Assembly (NCBI RefSeq): GCF_007558725.1
Contig: NZ_VLPL01000001.1
Coordinates: forward strand, 1,984-65,983
DNA: 64,000 bases
Direction of reading: 5' to 3'
Source: Fluviicola chungangensis
Lineage (GTDB): Bacteria > Bacteroidota > Bacteroidia > Flavobacteriales_D > Crocinitomicaceae
This document shows, in pieces, positions 49,174 through 59,280 of this stretch (position 1 is its first letter; each line of letters starts with the position of its first letter). Below the pieces are notes generated by a model that made no database searches, was not told the origin of the DNA, and saw nothing but the letters and a program-made list of their open reading frames with translations. Both the position numbers and the translations under genes were made by a program.

Positions 49174-52100
49174 ATGAAAATGAAAATTCAACCAGCAAAA
49201 CAGGATATGGGATATATTCGAATTGCGCTCTCCGTCATTCTCTTTTTGTCCGCATCTCTGGTGTTTGGACAGCCAGGAAAGAATGGAGCGGTAACGATTA
49301 CTGCTCTGAATACTGTAGTGAACTGTTACAGTCCCGTCACAAATAATGTGACGGCAGGATCAAATCAGGTTACTGTAAATAACTCCGGGGGAAATAATTG
49401 CAACTGGGAATGTGGTGATATGGTTATGATCTATCAGGCCCAGGGAGCATCGATTAATACTTCGGATTCTCCTTCGTATGGTGATATTACTGCTTATAAT
49501 AGTTCAGGATTGTATGAGTTTAATTATGTTTCCGCGTATAACGGAAATACAGTAACTCTTCAGAATCCGCTGGCAAACAATTACACCGCTTCCGGTAGAA
49601 TTCAGTTAATCAAAGTACCTTCATATACAACACTAACGGTCAATGCAGGAGCATCTATTGTTCCAATGATCTGGCAGGATGGAGGAAATTTCAGACGAGG
49701 TGGAGTGGTTGCAATCCATTGTGTAGGAACAATTACTGTAAATGGAATGATCCAGGCAAACGGCTCCGGTTTCAGACCGGGAGCAACCGAACAAAATACG
49801 AGTTCCGCAGGTGCCACTTTTGTTGCTTCCTATGTCTCAGCAAGTTCAAACGATGGGGCTGAAAAAGGAGAAAGTATCGCTGGTTTCGGTACCGAGTATG
49901 CCACCGGAGCTTATAATAGAGGTGCACCGGCCAACGGTGGTGGTGGTGGAAATGGTCACAACGCCGGTGGTGGCGGTGGTGCCAACGGATTGAACGGGAC
50001 TCCATGGAACGGGCAGGGAATTATGTGTTCCTCATGTCCTGGTGCTGCGGCATGGTTACTGGACCCGTATGTTGTTGCCAATGGCAATGTACTGACAACT
50101 TCATCCGGAGGCGGACGAGGAGGTTATTCGTATGGTTCAAGCAACCAAAATGCATTGTCAACTGCTCCAAGCAATACAAACTGGGGCGGGGATTACCGCG
50201 ACCCGAACGGTGGATTGGGGGGAAGGCCTTTGGTAATTTCTCCTCAAACACGTATTTTCTTTGGGGGTGGCGGTGGTGCCGGTGATTCGAATAATGGTTC
50301 AAATGCACCGGGGGGAACCGGAGGAGGAATCGTTTATATCATTGCTCCGAATATTGCCGGTTCGGGTAGTATTCGCGCTCAGGGAGGTGCAGCGGTTAAC
50401 CAAATTTCAACTTCCAACGGTGCATGGAATGATGCGCCTGCTGGCGGTGGCGGCGGTGGAACAGTGATTATTAAGGGAACCGTTGCCAACTCACTTACAC
50501 TGGATGTTACCGGTGGAAAAGGTGGTGATCAGGGAGCTTTGGGTAACGAAAGCGAAGGACCCGGCGGCGGCGGCGGCGGTGGATATATTGCAATCACAGC
50601 GGGTTCTCCTACTCAAATTATTGCAGGCGGACAAAGTGGGATGACCTTATCCAGTTCGTTGACCGAGTTCGTTCAGAACGGAGCAACTGATGGAGGGACC
50701 GGTCAGACGGGAACCATCCCAAGTACCTTTATTACGTATACTGTAACAGATATTTCAGCAACTGTCAATACTCCGGTTTGTGTCGGGAATGCAATCAATT
50801 TTACTTCAGTTGTTTCAACTCCGGGAGGAACGTATGCCTGGACAGGACCAAACGGTTATACTTCAACTGCTGCCAATCCGACGATTGCCAGCGCTGCATT
50901 AACTCATTCCGGGAATTACCAGGTGATTTACACAACTCCCGGTGGATGTAAGGATACTTTTTTATTAGCTGTTGTTGTCAATCCGAATCCAGTAATTGCT
51001 CTGACAGGTACCAATTTATCCTGTGCAACGCCTTGTAATGGAAGTGTTGCGTTGAATATTACAACTCCAACGACTCCGGCCTATACTTTTGCCTGGAGTA
51101 ATGGAGCAACAACCCAAAATATTTCCGGTTTATGTGCAGGGAATTACTCTGTTGTGATGACGGATGCAAATACATGCAACACGACTGCAAATGTCACTAT
51201 TACTGCGCCGACAGCTGTTACAGCAACTTTGGCTACAGTCAATGCGACCTGTAATAACACGTGTAACGGGAGTATTGCGGTAACTGCTTCGGGAGGAACT
51301 CCGGGTTATCAATACAGTTTGAATGGTGCGCCGAATCAAGGATCTAACAGTTATACGGCTTTGTGTGACGGGGCATATACCGTTCTGGTAACGGATGCGA
51401 ACGGTTGTTCCATCACTGTCAATACAACGGTAACGGAACCACCGGTGTTAACTCTCAGCCTGGTTTCAACAGTTCCGTCAACCTGTGCAACCAACAATGG
51501 ATCGTTAACGGTCAGTGCTTCCGGTGGTACACCTGCTTATCAATTTACAGTTGGAGCTGTGACACAGCCTTCAGGTACTTTTTCAGGACTTGCTCCGGGA
51601 ACTTACACTGTTATTGTAACAGATGCGAATGGTTGTACCAAGACTCTTTCGGTTACGGTCAATTCGACCGTTTCACCGACTGCTTCTATTTTAAGTCAGC
51701 AGCCGGTAAGCTGTTTCGGTGGATTTAACGGCTCTGCGGTTATTGGAGTATCAGGAGGAAATCCGGGATATACTTTTTCGTTATCTCCCGGGCCGACAAA
51801 TCAGTCTTCCAACGTATTTAACAACCTGTCGGCCGGTTCTTATACGGCAACCGTTACAGATATAAACGGGTGTACGGCAACGGTCCCATTGACAATCACT
51901 CAACCGACTCAGTTGACTTATACGACAAGCATAACGAATGCAACCTGTAACGGTTTGTGTAACGGGCAAATTCAAATTACTCCATCAGGCGGAACAGCCC
52001 CATACGATTATTCACATGATAACGGGTTGACATTTACACCGGCGAATCCAATTACAAACCTGTGTGCAGGAAATGTGGAATTGGTGGTCCGTGATTCGAA

Positions 52101-55100
52101 AGGATGTTTGACCAATTCAACGGTTAACATTACGCAACCTACACCACTCTCAGCAACATTTACGTCGATTGATCCGGTTTGTAATGGAAGTTGTGATGGT
52201 TCGATTACGGTAACACCTTCGGGCGGTGTTCCAACCTATAATTACAGCCTGAACGGTGGTGCGTCACAACCATCGAATACGATCTTAAATGTGTGCAGCG
52301 GTACTCAGGATGTGGTTATCACGGACGCGAACGGGTGTACTTTTGAAGTAAATCCGGTACTGGTTGATCCTCCAGCTATCCAGATTGACCTGGTAGATAT
52401 GATCGAATCAAATTGCGGATTCAATAACGGTGAATTGATTGTTTCGGCAACCGGTCCGAACCCGGGATTCATTTATTCCATGAACGGAGGTCCGGGCCAA
52501 CCTTCGGGAACTTTCTCGAACTTGTATGCGGGAGCTTACGACATGGTTGCAACGGATGTTTTGGGTTGTGAAGTCCATGAGTTTTTCGGGGTGAACGATA
52601 TTGAAATGGATGGTATTTTGATTACCCAAACCGACCCGCTTTGTTATGGATCAACGGATGGAACAGTTGAAGTAACTAATGTAAATGGTGCAGCACCTAT
52701 CAGCTACGAATTGGATAATTCAGGGATGACACAGTTCTCAGGATTCTTCCCAAGTTTGGGTGCAGGAAGTCACATTGTGGTCATTTCGGATGCAGGGAAC
52801 TGTGTCTTTACCATTCCGTTTACGATGAACCAACCGGATCCTCTGGTTTTTGACCCGCTTGTAACAAATGTTGCCTGTTACGGGGCTTCTACCGGCGAAA
52901 TTCAATTTACGGATACAACAGGAGGAACCCCTTCATACATGTTCAGTATTGACGGTGGTTCAAACTTCTCCTCCGGAGGTTTCTTTGATAATCTTCCGGT
53001 AGGAAACTATGACCTGGCAATGACAGATGTGAATGGCTGTATGGAGTTTGGTTCAGTTGTGATTACCCAAACACTTCCGATCGAGATTTCAAACAACAAA
53101 GTGGACCTGACCTGTTTCAATAACAGTACCGGATTCATTCAACTGGGGGCAACGGGTGGAAATTCCGGGTATCAGTATTCAATAGATAATGGAGCAAACT
53201 TTACGGCAACAAGTTCATTCACGAGTCTGACTGCACAAACCTATAATGTGGTTGTCATGGACCAAGAAGGCTGTCTCCAGGATACGACTATTACTTTGAC
53301 AGAACCAGCTCCATTAGTAGCTGCGGCAACTCCAACGGATGTTTTGTGTAACAATGCCTGTGACGGGTTAATTAGCGGATCAGCAAGCGGTGGAACGGTT
53401 AATTACCTGTTCAGCGTAGACGGCGGAATTATTTTCAATGCAAACGGTTCATTCAGCAATTTGTGTGCCGGACCATATGATTTGATTGTCAATGATTTTA
53501 ACAATTGTGCTGATACGGTAACAACGATTATCGGTTCGCCGGCAGGAGTAAGCTTAACAGTTACTCTGACTCCCTCAACCTGTGAAAACTCCAACGGAGA
53601 AATCACGATGAGTTTAACCGGGGGAACAATGCCTTATAATTACAGTATTGACAACGGGGCGAATTTTACGACAACTAACGTGTTTAGCTCGTTAATGGCG
53701 GATGATTATCCTTTGCTGGCAGCTGATGCAAACGGTTGCAGCGTTGATTCGCTTGTAACGGTTGTGAATATGGCTTCACCGGTTATTTCCGGAGTGTATG
53801 TTACCGAACCAACCTGTTACAGTGTGTGTGATGGAATTGCACAGGTAAGCGCTGCGGGAGGAACGGGAGCTTTATCTTTTATGATCAATGGTGTCTCTCA
53901 AACAGACAGTCTTTTCAACGGTTTGTGTGCAGGAACTTATGATGTCGTGATCACCGATGTGAATGCATGTACGGATACATTGAATATTGTGATTGATCAA
54001 CCGGATACCTTAACATTTACCACCATGGCAACCAACCTGACTTGTTTCCAAAACCAAACGGGTGCGATTGCTGTTACGGTTACGGGTGGTACAGCTCCAT
54101 ACAATTATTCCTACGATGGAGGGGTTACTTTCGGATTGGTAAATAATGCGCAAGTCCTTTCGGCAGGTAATTATACCGTCGTGGTTCGGGATGACAACAA
54201 TTGCCAGGCTACCGGAACGGAAACACTGACTCAACCGGCTTTGTTAACAGCAACATTGAATCTTACTGATCCGACTTGCTTTGCGTTCTGCAATGGTTCT
54301 GCCGTAGCAAATGCAAGCGGTGGAACATTGAATTATACGTATCACTGGAATGGGGTAGCGGGAGCTTCCAATACAAACCCGAACCTGTGTTCCGGAAATT
54401 ACACCCTGGAAATTACGGATGCAAATAACTGTTCTTTCGATACAACGTATGTGATTTCCGATCCTGCGGAGTTTGTGATTGATTCAGTTGGTCATACAAA
54501 TGCGACTTGTAATACTTTCTGTGATGGTACTGCAACCATTTATGCTGTTGGAGCAGTTTCGTACAGTTTCGACAACGGAGGAACATTCGGGCCTTCGAAT
54601 ACATTAAGTTCTCTATGTGCCCAGGCTTACCAGGTTCAGGCAACAAATGCTGCGGGTTGTATAGCTGTCGGCTCGGTTGGTATTGAAGAACCTCTTCCGG
54701 TTCAATTGTTCGCTACGGCAGACAGTTTGATGTGTACAGGCGATACCATTCCGTTGTATGCGATTGCATTCGGAGGAACTGCACCTTATACCTATACCTG
54801 GAGTAACGGGTTTGTGGGACAAACACAAGACGTAATACAATCTGTACCGGGAACGTACACGGTTTCGGTAACAGACCAAAATGGGTGTACAACAGCCGCA
54901 CCGAGTTCTGTTAACCTGACCATGCTGCCAATCCTTGCTTTCACCATCACAGGAGATACTTCTATCTGTAGTGGAAATAACCTTGTTCTTCAGGTCAATG
55001 TGACGGATGGAGCTCCTGCATATGTTTATCAATGGAGTACATCAGCGAATGATACGCTGGACCAGATTACAGTGAATCCGGTTGTGCCGACACTTTACAG

Positions 55101-55959
55101 TGTAAGCATTTCGGATGTATGTGTTACAGCAGATACGAACGTACAGGTGAATATGTATGCGGTTCCGACGGCTCAGTTTGTTACAAGTGCGGCATCGGGG
55201 TGCAGTCCGTTGAATATTACCTTCTCAAATGATTTGGCAATTACGAATCTTCAGAATTGTACCTGGACATTCTCTGACGGACAAACGTTCAGCGGTTGCG
55301 GAAGTATCAATGCTCAGTTTACCAGTCCCGGATGTTATGATGCAGCATTCACGGCAACAACAACTGATGGTTGTCCGGTTTCAGGAGCGTTCACTTCTGC
55401 AGTATGTGTGTACGATAATCCGACTGCAAACTTTACATACGCTCCTCAGTTACCGAGCGAACTGGAAAATCACGTGGAATTTACCAATTTGTCCTATGGG
55501 GCAACTGCCTTTGACTGGACTTTCGGAACTTCTTATGGAACCTCGACTCTTGAAAATCCATCGCATACGTTCTATGGGGTTTCCCCGGATGAAACCGTGA
55601 ATGTTTGTCTGCTGGCTATATCGGAATACGGATGTATGGATTCTATTTGCAGACCGATCAAGTTCTATGGTGACTTCCTGGTGTGGGTTCCAAATACATT
55701 TACACCTGACGGTGATGAGTTTAATAACCAGTTTAAACCGATTTTCTCCAAAGACCGTTTGATTGAGGATTATAACCTAATGATCTTTAACCGCTGGGGA
55801 GAATTGATCTTTGAATCACACGATCCTGATTTCGGATGGGACGGAACGTACCACAATGAGTTTGTTAAAGACGGTACGTATACCTGGAAGATCGATGTGA
55901 AAGACGGGTTGAAGAATAAGAGTGAGAGCTATATCGGGCATGTGAATAAACTGCAATAA
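49174..55959 (+). CDS. Giant SprB-repeat adhesin with gliding-motility (T9SS type B) C-terminus
   Basis: A 2261-residue protein with signal peptide (about 1-33, ending VFGQ). Residues ~34-525 form an N-terminal region with Gly-rich stretches (PANGGGGGNGHNAGGGGG; GGGGGGGYIAI). About sixteen SprB-like repeats of ~75 residues run from ~610 to ~1845, each starting with Cys and having NGSC-DGS, SGG-TPY and a VVxTDxNGC motif, as in CNGSCDGSITVTPSGGVPTY. PKD-like modules follow (to ~2150). The last ~95 residues (WVPNTFTPDGDEFNNQF ... NRWGELIFESHDP) are the type B domain. Likely a mobile surface adhesin used for gliding or attachment. A terminator follows. Confidence 0.93.
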   Translation: MKMKIQPAKQDMGYIRIALSVILFLSASLVFGQPGKNGAVTITALNTVVNCYSPVTNNVTAGSNQVTVNNSGGNNCNWECGDMVMIYQAQGASINTSDSPSYGDITAYNSSGLYEFNYVSAYNGNTVTLQNPLANNYTASGRIQLIKVPSYTTLTVNAGASIVPMIWQDGGNFRRGGVVAIHCVGTITVNGMIQANGSGFRPGATEQNTSSAGATFVASYVSASSNDGAEKGESIAGFGTEYATGAYNRGAPANGGGGGNGHNAGGGGGANGLNGTPWNGQGIMCSSCPGAAAWLLDPYVVANGNVLTTSSGGGRGGYSYGSSNQNALSTAPSNTNWGGDYRDPNGGLGGRPLVISPQTRIFFGGGGGAGDSNNGSNAPGGTGGGIVYIIAPNIAGSGSIRAQGGAAVNQISTSNGAWNDAPAGGGGGGTVIIKGTVANSLTLDVTGGKGGDQGALGNESEGPGGGGGGGYIAITAGSPTQIIAGGQSGMTLSSSLTEFVQNGATDGGTGQTGTIPSTFITYTVTDISATVNTPVCVGNAINFTSVVSTPGGTYAWTGPNGYTSTAANPTIASAALTHSGNYQVIYTTPGGCKDTFLLAVVVNPNPVIALTGTNLSCATPCNGSVALNITTPTTPAYTFAWSNGATTQNISGLCAGNYSVVMTDANTCNTTANVTITAPTAVTATLATVNATCNNTCNGSIAVTASGGTPGYQYSLNGAPNQGSNSYTALCDGAYTVLVTDANGCSITVNTTVTEPPVLTLSLVSTVPSTCATNNGSLTVSASGGTPAYQFTVGAVTQPSGTFSGLAPGTYTVIVTDANGCTKTLSVTVNSTVSPTASILSQQPVSCFGGFNGSAVIGVSGGNPGYTFSLSPGPTNQSSNVFNNLSAGSYTATVTDINGCTATVPLTITQPTQLTYTTSITNATCNGLCNGQIQITPSGGTAPYDYSHDNGLTFTPANPITNLCAGNVELVVRDSKGCLTNSTVNITQPTPLSATFTSIDPVCNGSCDGSITVTPSGGVPTYNYSLNGGASQPSNTILNVCSGTQDVVITDANGCTFEVNPVLVDPPAIQIDLVDMIESNCGFNNGELIVSATGPNPGFIYSMNGGPGQPSGTFSNLYAGAYDMVATDVLGCEVHEFFGVNDIEMDGILITQTDPLCYGSTDGTVEVTNVNGAAPISYELDNSGMTQFSGFFPSLGAGSHIVVISDAGNCVFTIPFTMNQPDPLVFDPLVTNVACYGASTGEIQFTDTTGGTPSYMFSIDGGSNFSSGGFFDNLPVGNYDLAMTDVNGCMEFGSVVITQTLPIEISNNKVDLTCFNNSTGFIQLGATGGNSGYQYSIDNGANFTATSSFTSLTAQTYNVVVMDQEGCLQDTTITLTEPAPLVAAATPTDVLCNNACDGLISGSASGGTVNYLFSVDGGIIFNANGSFSNLCAGPYDLIVNDFNNCADTVTTIIGSPAGVSLTVTLTPSTCENSNGEITMSLTGGTMPYNYSIDNGANFTTTNVFSSLMADDYPLLAADANGCSVDSLVTVVNMASPVISGVYVTEPTCYSVCDGIAQVSAAGGTGALSFMINGVSQTDSLFNGLCAGTYDVVITDVNACTDTLNIVIDQPDTLTFTTMATNLTCFQNQTGAIAVTVTGGTAPYNYSYDGGVTFGLVNNAQVLSAGNYTVVVRDDNNCQATGTETLTQPALLTATLNLTDPTCFAFCNGSAVANASGGTLNYTYHWNGVAGASNTNPNLCSGNYTLEITDANNCSFDTTYVISDPAEFVIDSVGHTNATCNTFCDGTATIYAVGAVSYSFDNGGTFGPSNTLSSLCAQAYQVQATNAAGCIAVGSVGIEEPLPVQLFATADSLMCTGDTIPLYAIAFGGTAPYTYTWSNGFVGQTQDVIQSVPGTYTVSVTDQNGCTTAAPSSVNLTMLPILAFTITGDTSICSGNNLVLQVNVTDGAPAYVYQWSTSANDTLDQITVNPVVPTLYSVSISDVCVTADTNVQVNMYAVPTAQFVTSAASGCSPLNITFSNDLAITNLQNCTWTFSDGQTFSGCGSINAQFTSPGCYDAAFTATTTDGCPVSGAFTSAVCVYDNPTANFTYAPQLPSELENHVEFTNLSYGATAFDWTFGTSYGTSTLENPSHTFYGVSPDETVNVCLLAISEYGCMDSICRPIKFYGDFLVWVPNTFTPDGDEFNNQFKPIFSKDRLIEDYNLMIFNRWGELIFESHDPDFGWDGTYHNEFVKDGTYTWKIDVKDGLKNKSESYIGHVNKLQ

Positions 55960-55980
55960 AGTAAAGACTGATAACGATAC

Positions 55981-56018
55981 AAACCGCCTGTTTTCTTTGA
56001 GACAGGCGGTTTTTTTTG
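55981..56018 (+). terminator. Intrinsic terminator after the giant adhesin gene
   Basis: Perfect 10-bp arms AACCGCCTGT (55981-55990) and ACAGGCGGTT (56001-56010), a 10-nt loop and eight further T. It ends the adhesin transcript. Confidence 0.93.
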
Positions 56019-56096
56019 ATATCGTGATTTCTTTGCACCGTGATTTCGTTATATAACGAAGGGATTTGCAAAAACCGGATCTTTAAAAAGCTTAGA

Positions 56097-57446
56097 TTAC
56101 TTTTTGTTCATCAGGAAAGTCCTGTATTTTTCTGCTGCGTGCTTCCCTGAAATAATGGCACTATTTTGTGTTTCCAGGCCTTCGGACCAACCTCCGGATA
56201 AATAAAGTGAGGGAACTTTTGCAATTTGTTTGTGCAAGATTTCTAATTGTGAAATGAAATCTGTTGTGATCAACGGATGCCAAAATGAAGTGACATGCAG
56301 TAATTTACCTGATTTCCTCAAGTCTTCGATCGCATCTTTACTTAACCAGCTTTTATAAATACCATTCAACCGTTTGGAGATCATGCTTAAATTCATGGTA
56401 TTGGATATCAGTTGATTGGAACTGTCTGTTACGATATTCAGGAAAGCAGGTTTATCTTTGTTTACGAATGTGGAATCCGTATGTAAAGCAATTCGGGCTT
56501 CAAAATAGGTTAGGTGTTTCAGGCTTTGGATTGCTTCTGTCAAACTGGCTTCTGTTTTTAAGATTTTTGCTGCCTGGTCTGCATGTGTTGCCAAAACTAC
56601 GAAATCGAATAATTCTGTTTGTTCTTCTCCATTGTATGAATATGTCACTAACCATTTTTCTTTCGAACGCACAACTTTACTCACCGGTGAACTGCATTTA
56701 ATTGTTACTTGATTGGAATTCATTTTTTCGCCGATACGTTGGATCAAAGTTCCCATTCCATCCGTCATGACTTTGAATTGGTTATTCGCTTTGGGTTTTC
56801 TGAAAGCAAAAAGCTTTACAATATCAACGGCTGAAGTAGTTTTGATCTCAGGAACAGTTGTGCCTAGAGATGCGGCCAGGAAAGGGTAGATGATTTCATT
56901 TTTGTAGCTTTCTTCAAAATCCAGGCCTTTTACCCATGTTTCAACCGTAATTCCGTCCCAAGCACCAGGATATTTAAAGATCGCGTATGCTTCTTTGTTA
57001 AATCGTTTGAATTGGACTAGCTTGCTTAGTTTTTCACCACGCAGTTTCAGTCCCAAAGGAGAAACCAGTAAGGGGTTTGGCTCTTTTTCCCGTTGGATGA
57101 GCAAACTGGCTCGCAACGTTTCATATTCGTAAGGATTTTTGCCAAGCGTTTTGGTTAGGAAAGCAATGTAATCGTCCCAGGGGCCTTCTATGAAATATTG
57201 TGGGCCTGCATCCACATTAACCAGCTTCCCTTCCTTGTTTTTTACAGTAACGGTCTGTGCATTTCCACCTAACTTTTCTTCTTTTTCAAATAAAATAATT
57301 TGCGCCGAAGAATCCATTTCGAAGATAAAATATGCCCCGGAAACTCCGGCCATTCCACCGCCGATTATTGCGATTTTGGTTTGCGAAAATGAATGAAGAG
57401 AAAGTAAAATAAATCCCAGGATAAGGAAACGTTTGAAAAATTGCAT
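56097..57446 (-). CDS. Exported FAD-dependent (amine-oxidase-like) oxidoreductase
   Basis: A 449-residue protein with a hydrophobic, signal-like N-terminus (RFLILGFILLSLHSFSQ) and at once the FAD dinucleotide motif KIAIIGGGMAGVSGAYF (about 24-40). A second landmark is FEKEEKLGGNAQTV. The C-terminal part repeats the FAD fold (ATHADQAAKILKTE ... SLYLSGGWSEGLETQNS). This is the amine-oxidase/prenylcysteine-oxidase-like branch. A FAD enzyme with Sec signal would have to take up its cofactor outside the cytoplasm, so a start downstream of the signal or an N-terminal anchor is possible. No operon partner. Confidence 0.82.
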   Translation of the reverse strand: MQFFKRFLILGFILLSLHSFSQTKIAIIGGGMAGVSGAYFIFEMDSSAQIILFEKEEKLGGNAQTVTVKNKEGKLVNVDAGPQYFIEGPWDDYIAFLTKTLGKNPYEYETLRASLLIQREKEPNPLLVSPLGLKLRGEKLSKLVQFKRFNKEAYAIFKYPGAWDGITVETWVKGLDFEESYKNEIIYPFLAASLGTTVPEIKTTSAVDIVKLFAFRKPKANNQFKVMTDGMGTLIQRIGEKMNSNQVTIKCSSPVSKVVRSKEKWLVTYSYNGEEQTELFDFVVLATHADQAAKILKTEASLTEAIQSLKHLTYFEARIALHTDSTFVNKDKPAFLNIVTDSSNQLISNTMNLSMISKRLNGIYKSWLSKDAIEDLRKSGKLLHVTSFWHPLITTDFISQLEILHKQIAKVPSLYLSGGWSEGLETQNSAIISGKHAAEKYRTFLMNKK

Positions 57447-57551
57447 GCAGCAGTTGTTTTTCTGTAGATTAAAACGACTAAGATAGGAAGATTTTAACGA
57501 GTTCTTGCAGTAAATAACAAGGAGAGGTAACGGGTGATTTTTGATTAGGAA

Positions 57552-58256
57552 CTACTCTCTTACAGGAGTGTAATAGGTAAACAGGGAATTAAAAGTCCAG
57601 TAGAAATTGACCCGGATATTCGGAAGCAGTTTTTGGCTGTATTGCTTCGGGAAATAAGTATAATGATGGTTATCATCTGATTTCCAATAAGAACTGCGTT
57701 CGAAACGTTCGCATATGCCCAGGTTGATGTCAATTCCAAAATTTTCAGTGGCATTGATATTAATTCCAAAGGAAAGTCCTGCGTCTGCAAAGTTCCCGTT
57801 CAGGAAAAAACGCTCATTCGGTTGAATCGGGTAAGCTGCTTCTTTCCGGATTTTATGTTCCCCGGTCTTGGAGTAAAGATTCACATACAAACTGGTGTTC
57901 GTTTCTTTAAAACGGAGGTAATGGTATTTGAATTCAAAAGCGAGGTAATTCCGCTGATCCCGTAATGCATATTCGTCGTAGTCTTCATAATCGTCCGGGT
58001 TGTTATGTACTTCTTCTTCGTCTTTTTGACTGTAATGAACAGCGTCCAAAACAACCGAAAAGCGTTTACTGAACCGGTATTCAGTGCCAAGCGAAATGCT
58101 GCTGAACCAGTTATCTTCAATAAATACCATGGTCATCGCTTTTCCTCTCAGTGTCCATTTGGCCACGGGTGGAATTGATTGAGAATTTACCTGAAAACTT
58201 AACACTAACAAGCAACAGGTAATTCGCAGGCTTCCAACTAGCAGGTGATGATTCAT
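57552..58256 (-). CDS. Outer-membrane beta-barrel-like protein of unknown function
   Basis: A 234-residue protein with signal peptide (ending VNSQ). Barrel-like strands include WFSSISLGTEYRFSKRFSVV, YLAFEFKYHYLRFKETNTSL, FGININATENFGIDINLGI and a final segment NIRVNFYWTFNSLFTYYTP. An acidic loop QKDEEEVHNNPDDYEDYDEY may be extracellular. It follows the 58324 gene by 67 bp. Confidence 0.7.
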   Translation of the reverse strand: MNHHLLVGSLRITCCLLVLSFQVNSQSIPPVAKWTLRGKAMTMVFIEDNWFSSISLGTEYRFSKRFSVVLDAVHYSQKDEEEVHNNPDDYEDYDEYALRDQRNYLAFEFKYHYLRFKETNTSLYVNLYSKTGEHKIRKEAAYPIQPNERFFLNGNFADAGLSFGININATENFGIDINLGICERFERSSYWKSDDNHHYTYFPKQYSQKLLPNIRVNFYWTFNSLFTYYTPVRE

Positions 58257-58323
58257 AGAGGGTGGGATTAAATGTTGTGTTCCAATTCGACTTTCTGCAA
58301 GGTTAGCACTAAAGAAACCAGAC

Positions 58324-59256
58324 TTATTTCAACTCTATTTCTTTTTGAGTAGAGATCTTCCCGATTTTGCATTTGAAGCTAAAAGAAGAAAGGTTTGCTT
58401 TTGCTTCTTTTTGTTCGTACACAACCCCGTCCTTCATATTGGATGTATCGAAACGCCAGCTTGCGATCGGGTCATGGAATGCATCGTCTGTATCAGTGAG
58501 GAAAATAGTTACTTCATCGTTCTCAGATACCAGGAACCGGAATACACGTGGCTTCTCAGGGAAAGAAATGCGGTAACTGTTCCCCTTGTGAATGTTCCCG
58601 ACTTCCAGGTCGCCCATTTTGATGGAAAAATCCAGGTCGGGGGCGTCTGTTCCGAATAATTCGTGGTCCCAGGCCTGACCGTTCGTGTCAAATGATTTTA
58701 CAATCAATGAATCCAATGAACATTCAAAGATTTTGGACGGTGGTTTGTAAAAGGTGAAAATGGAAGATTGTGTGTGCTGCTTGTGTGTGGTGTTGAACCC
58801 GTCTTTTCCGCTCAGATCTGCAGAAACGAAGAGGTTTTGTTTACCTTCTTTCAGTTTGAGTGCTGCATAGGGGATGAAGACTGTGTTGTTCACCGGAGCG
58901 GGTTTTGAATCCGAGTAAAGCGGGTTGCACGGGAGTTTGAATTCGATCCATTCGCTTCTTCCGAATGCTTTCTGATATCCGAATGCCGGTTTTACCAGGT
59001 TGCTGTCCTGATAGACACTTAGTTTGAGAGAGAACCGGGCATTGGTTAAAGCCCTGGCAAGTAAGCTGTCTGTCGGATATTTTGTCCGAAGCACGTTGTA
59101 GTCGCACGTTGCTGCGACCCGAAAACCTTTGACTCCGTTTTCTACATAATCTGTCTGAATCGTGATTTCAGAGATGATATTTTCTTTGTTTTGAGCGAAT
59201 AATAAGGTTTTGCTTGAAGTAACAATCAGCAAGATTAAAAATTTGATAGGATTCAT
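58324..59256 (-). CDS. Secreted protein with possible C2-like module, function unknown
   Basis: A 310-residue protein with signal peptide (ending TLLFAQ). The N-terminal half is beta-rich (NIISEITIQTDYVENGVKGF ... TVFIPYAALKLKEGKQNLFV). Near the C-terminus DAPDLDFSIKMGDLEVGN and TIFLTDTDDAFHDPIASW look like the strand and Asp-rich calcium loop of a C2 domain, which is my reading and not a database hit. No sorting domain. It starts 24 bp after the aminopeptidase stop, likely one transcript. Confidence 0.65.
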   Translation of the reverse strand: MNPIKFLILLIVTSSKTLLFAQNKENIISEITIQTDYVENGVKGFRVAATCDYNVLRTKYPTDSLLARALTNARFSLKLSVYQDSNLVKPAFGYQKAFGRSEWIEFKLPCNPLYSDSKPAPVNNTVFIPYAALKLKEGKQNLFVSADLSGKDGFNTTHKQHTQSSIFTFYKPPSKIFECSLDSLIVKSFDTNGQAWDHELFGTDAPDLDFSIKMGDLEVGNIHKGNSYRISFPEKPRVFRFLVSENDEVTIFLTDTDDAFHDPIASWRFDTSNMKDGVVYEQKEAKANLSSFSFKCKIGKISTQKEIELK

Positions 59257-59280
59257 GTGTTGAGTGAAATGAATTTATGA

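Noticed and set aside
49602-50308. Minus-strand frames opposite the Gly-rich adhesin head
   Set aside because: They are His/Arg-rich mirrors of Gly codon runs and have no gene context.
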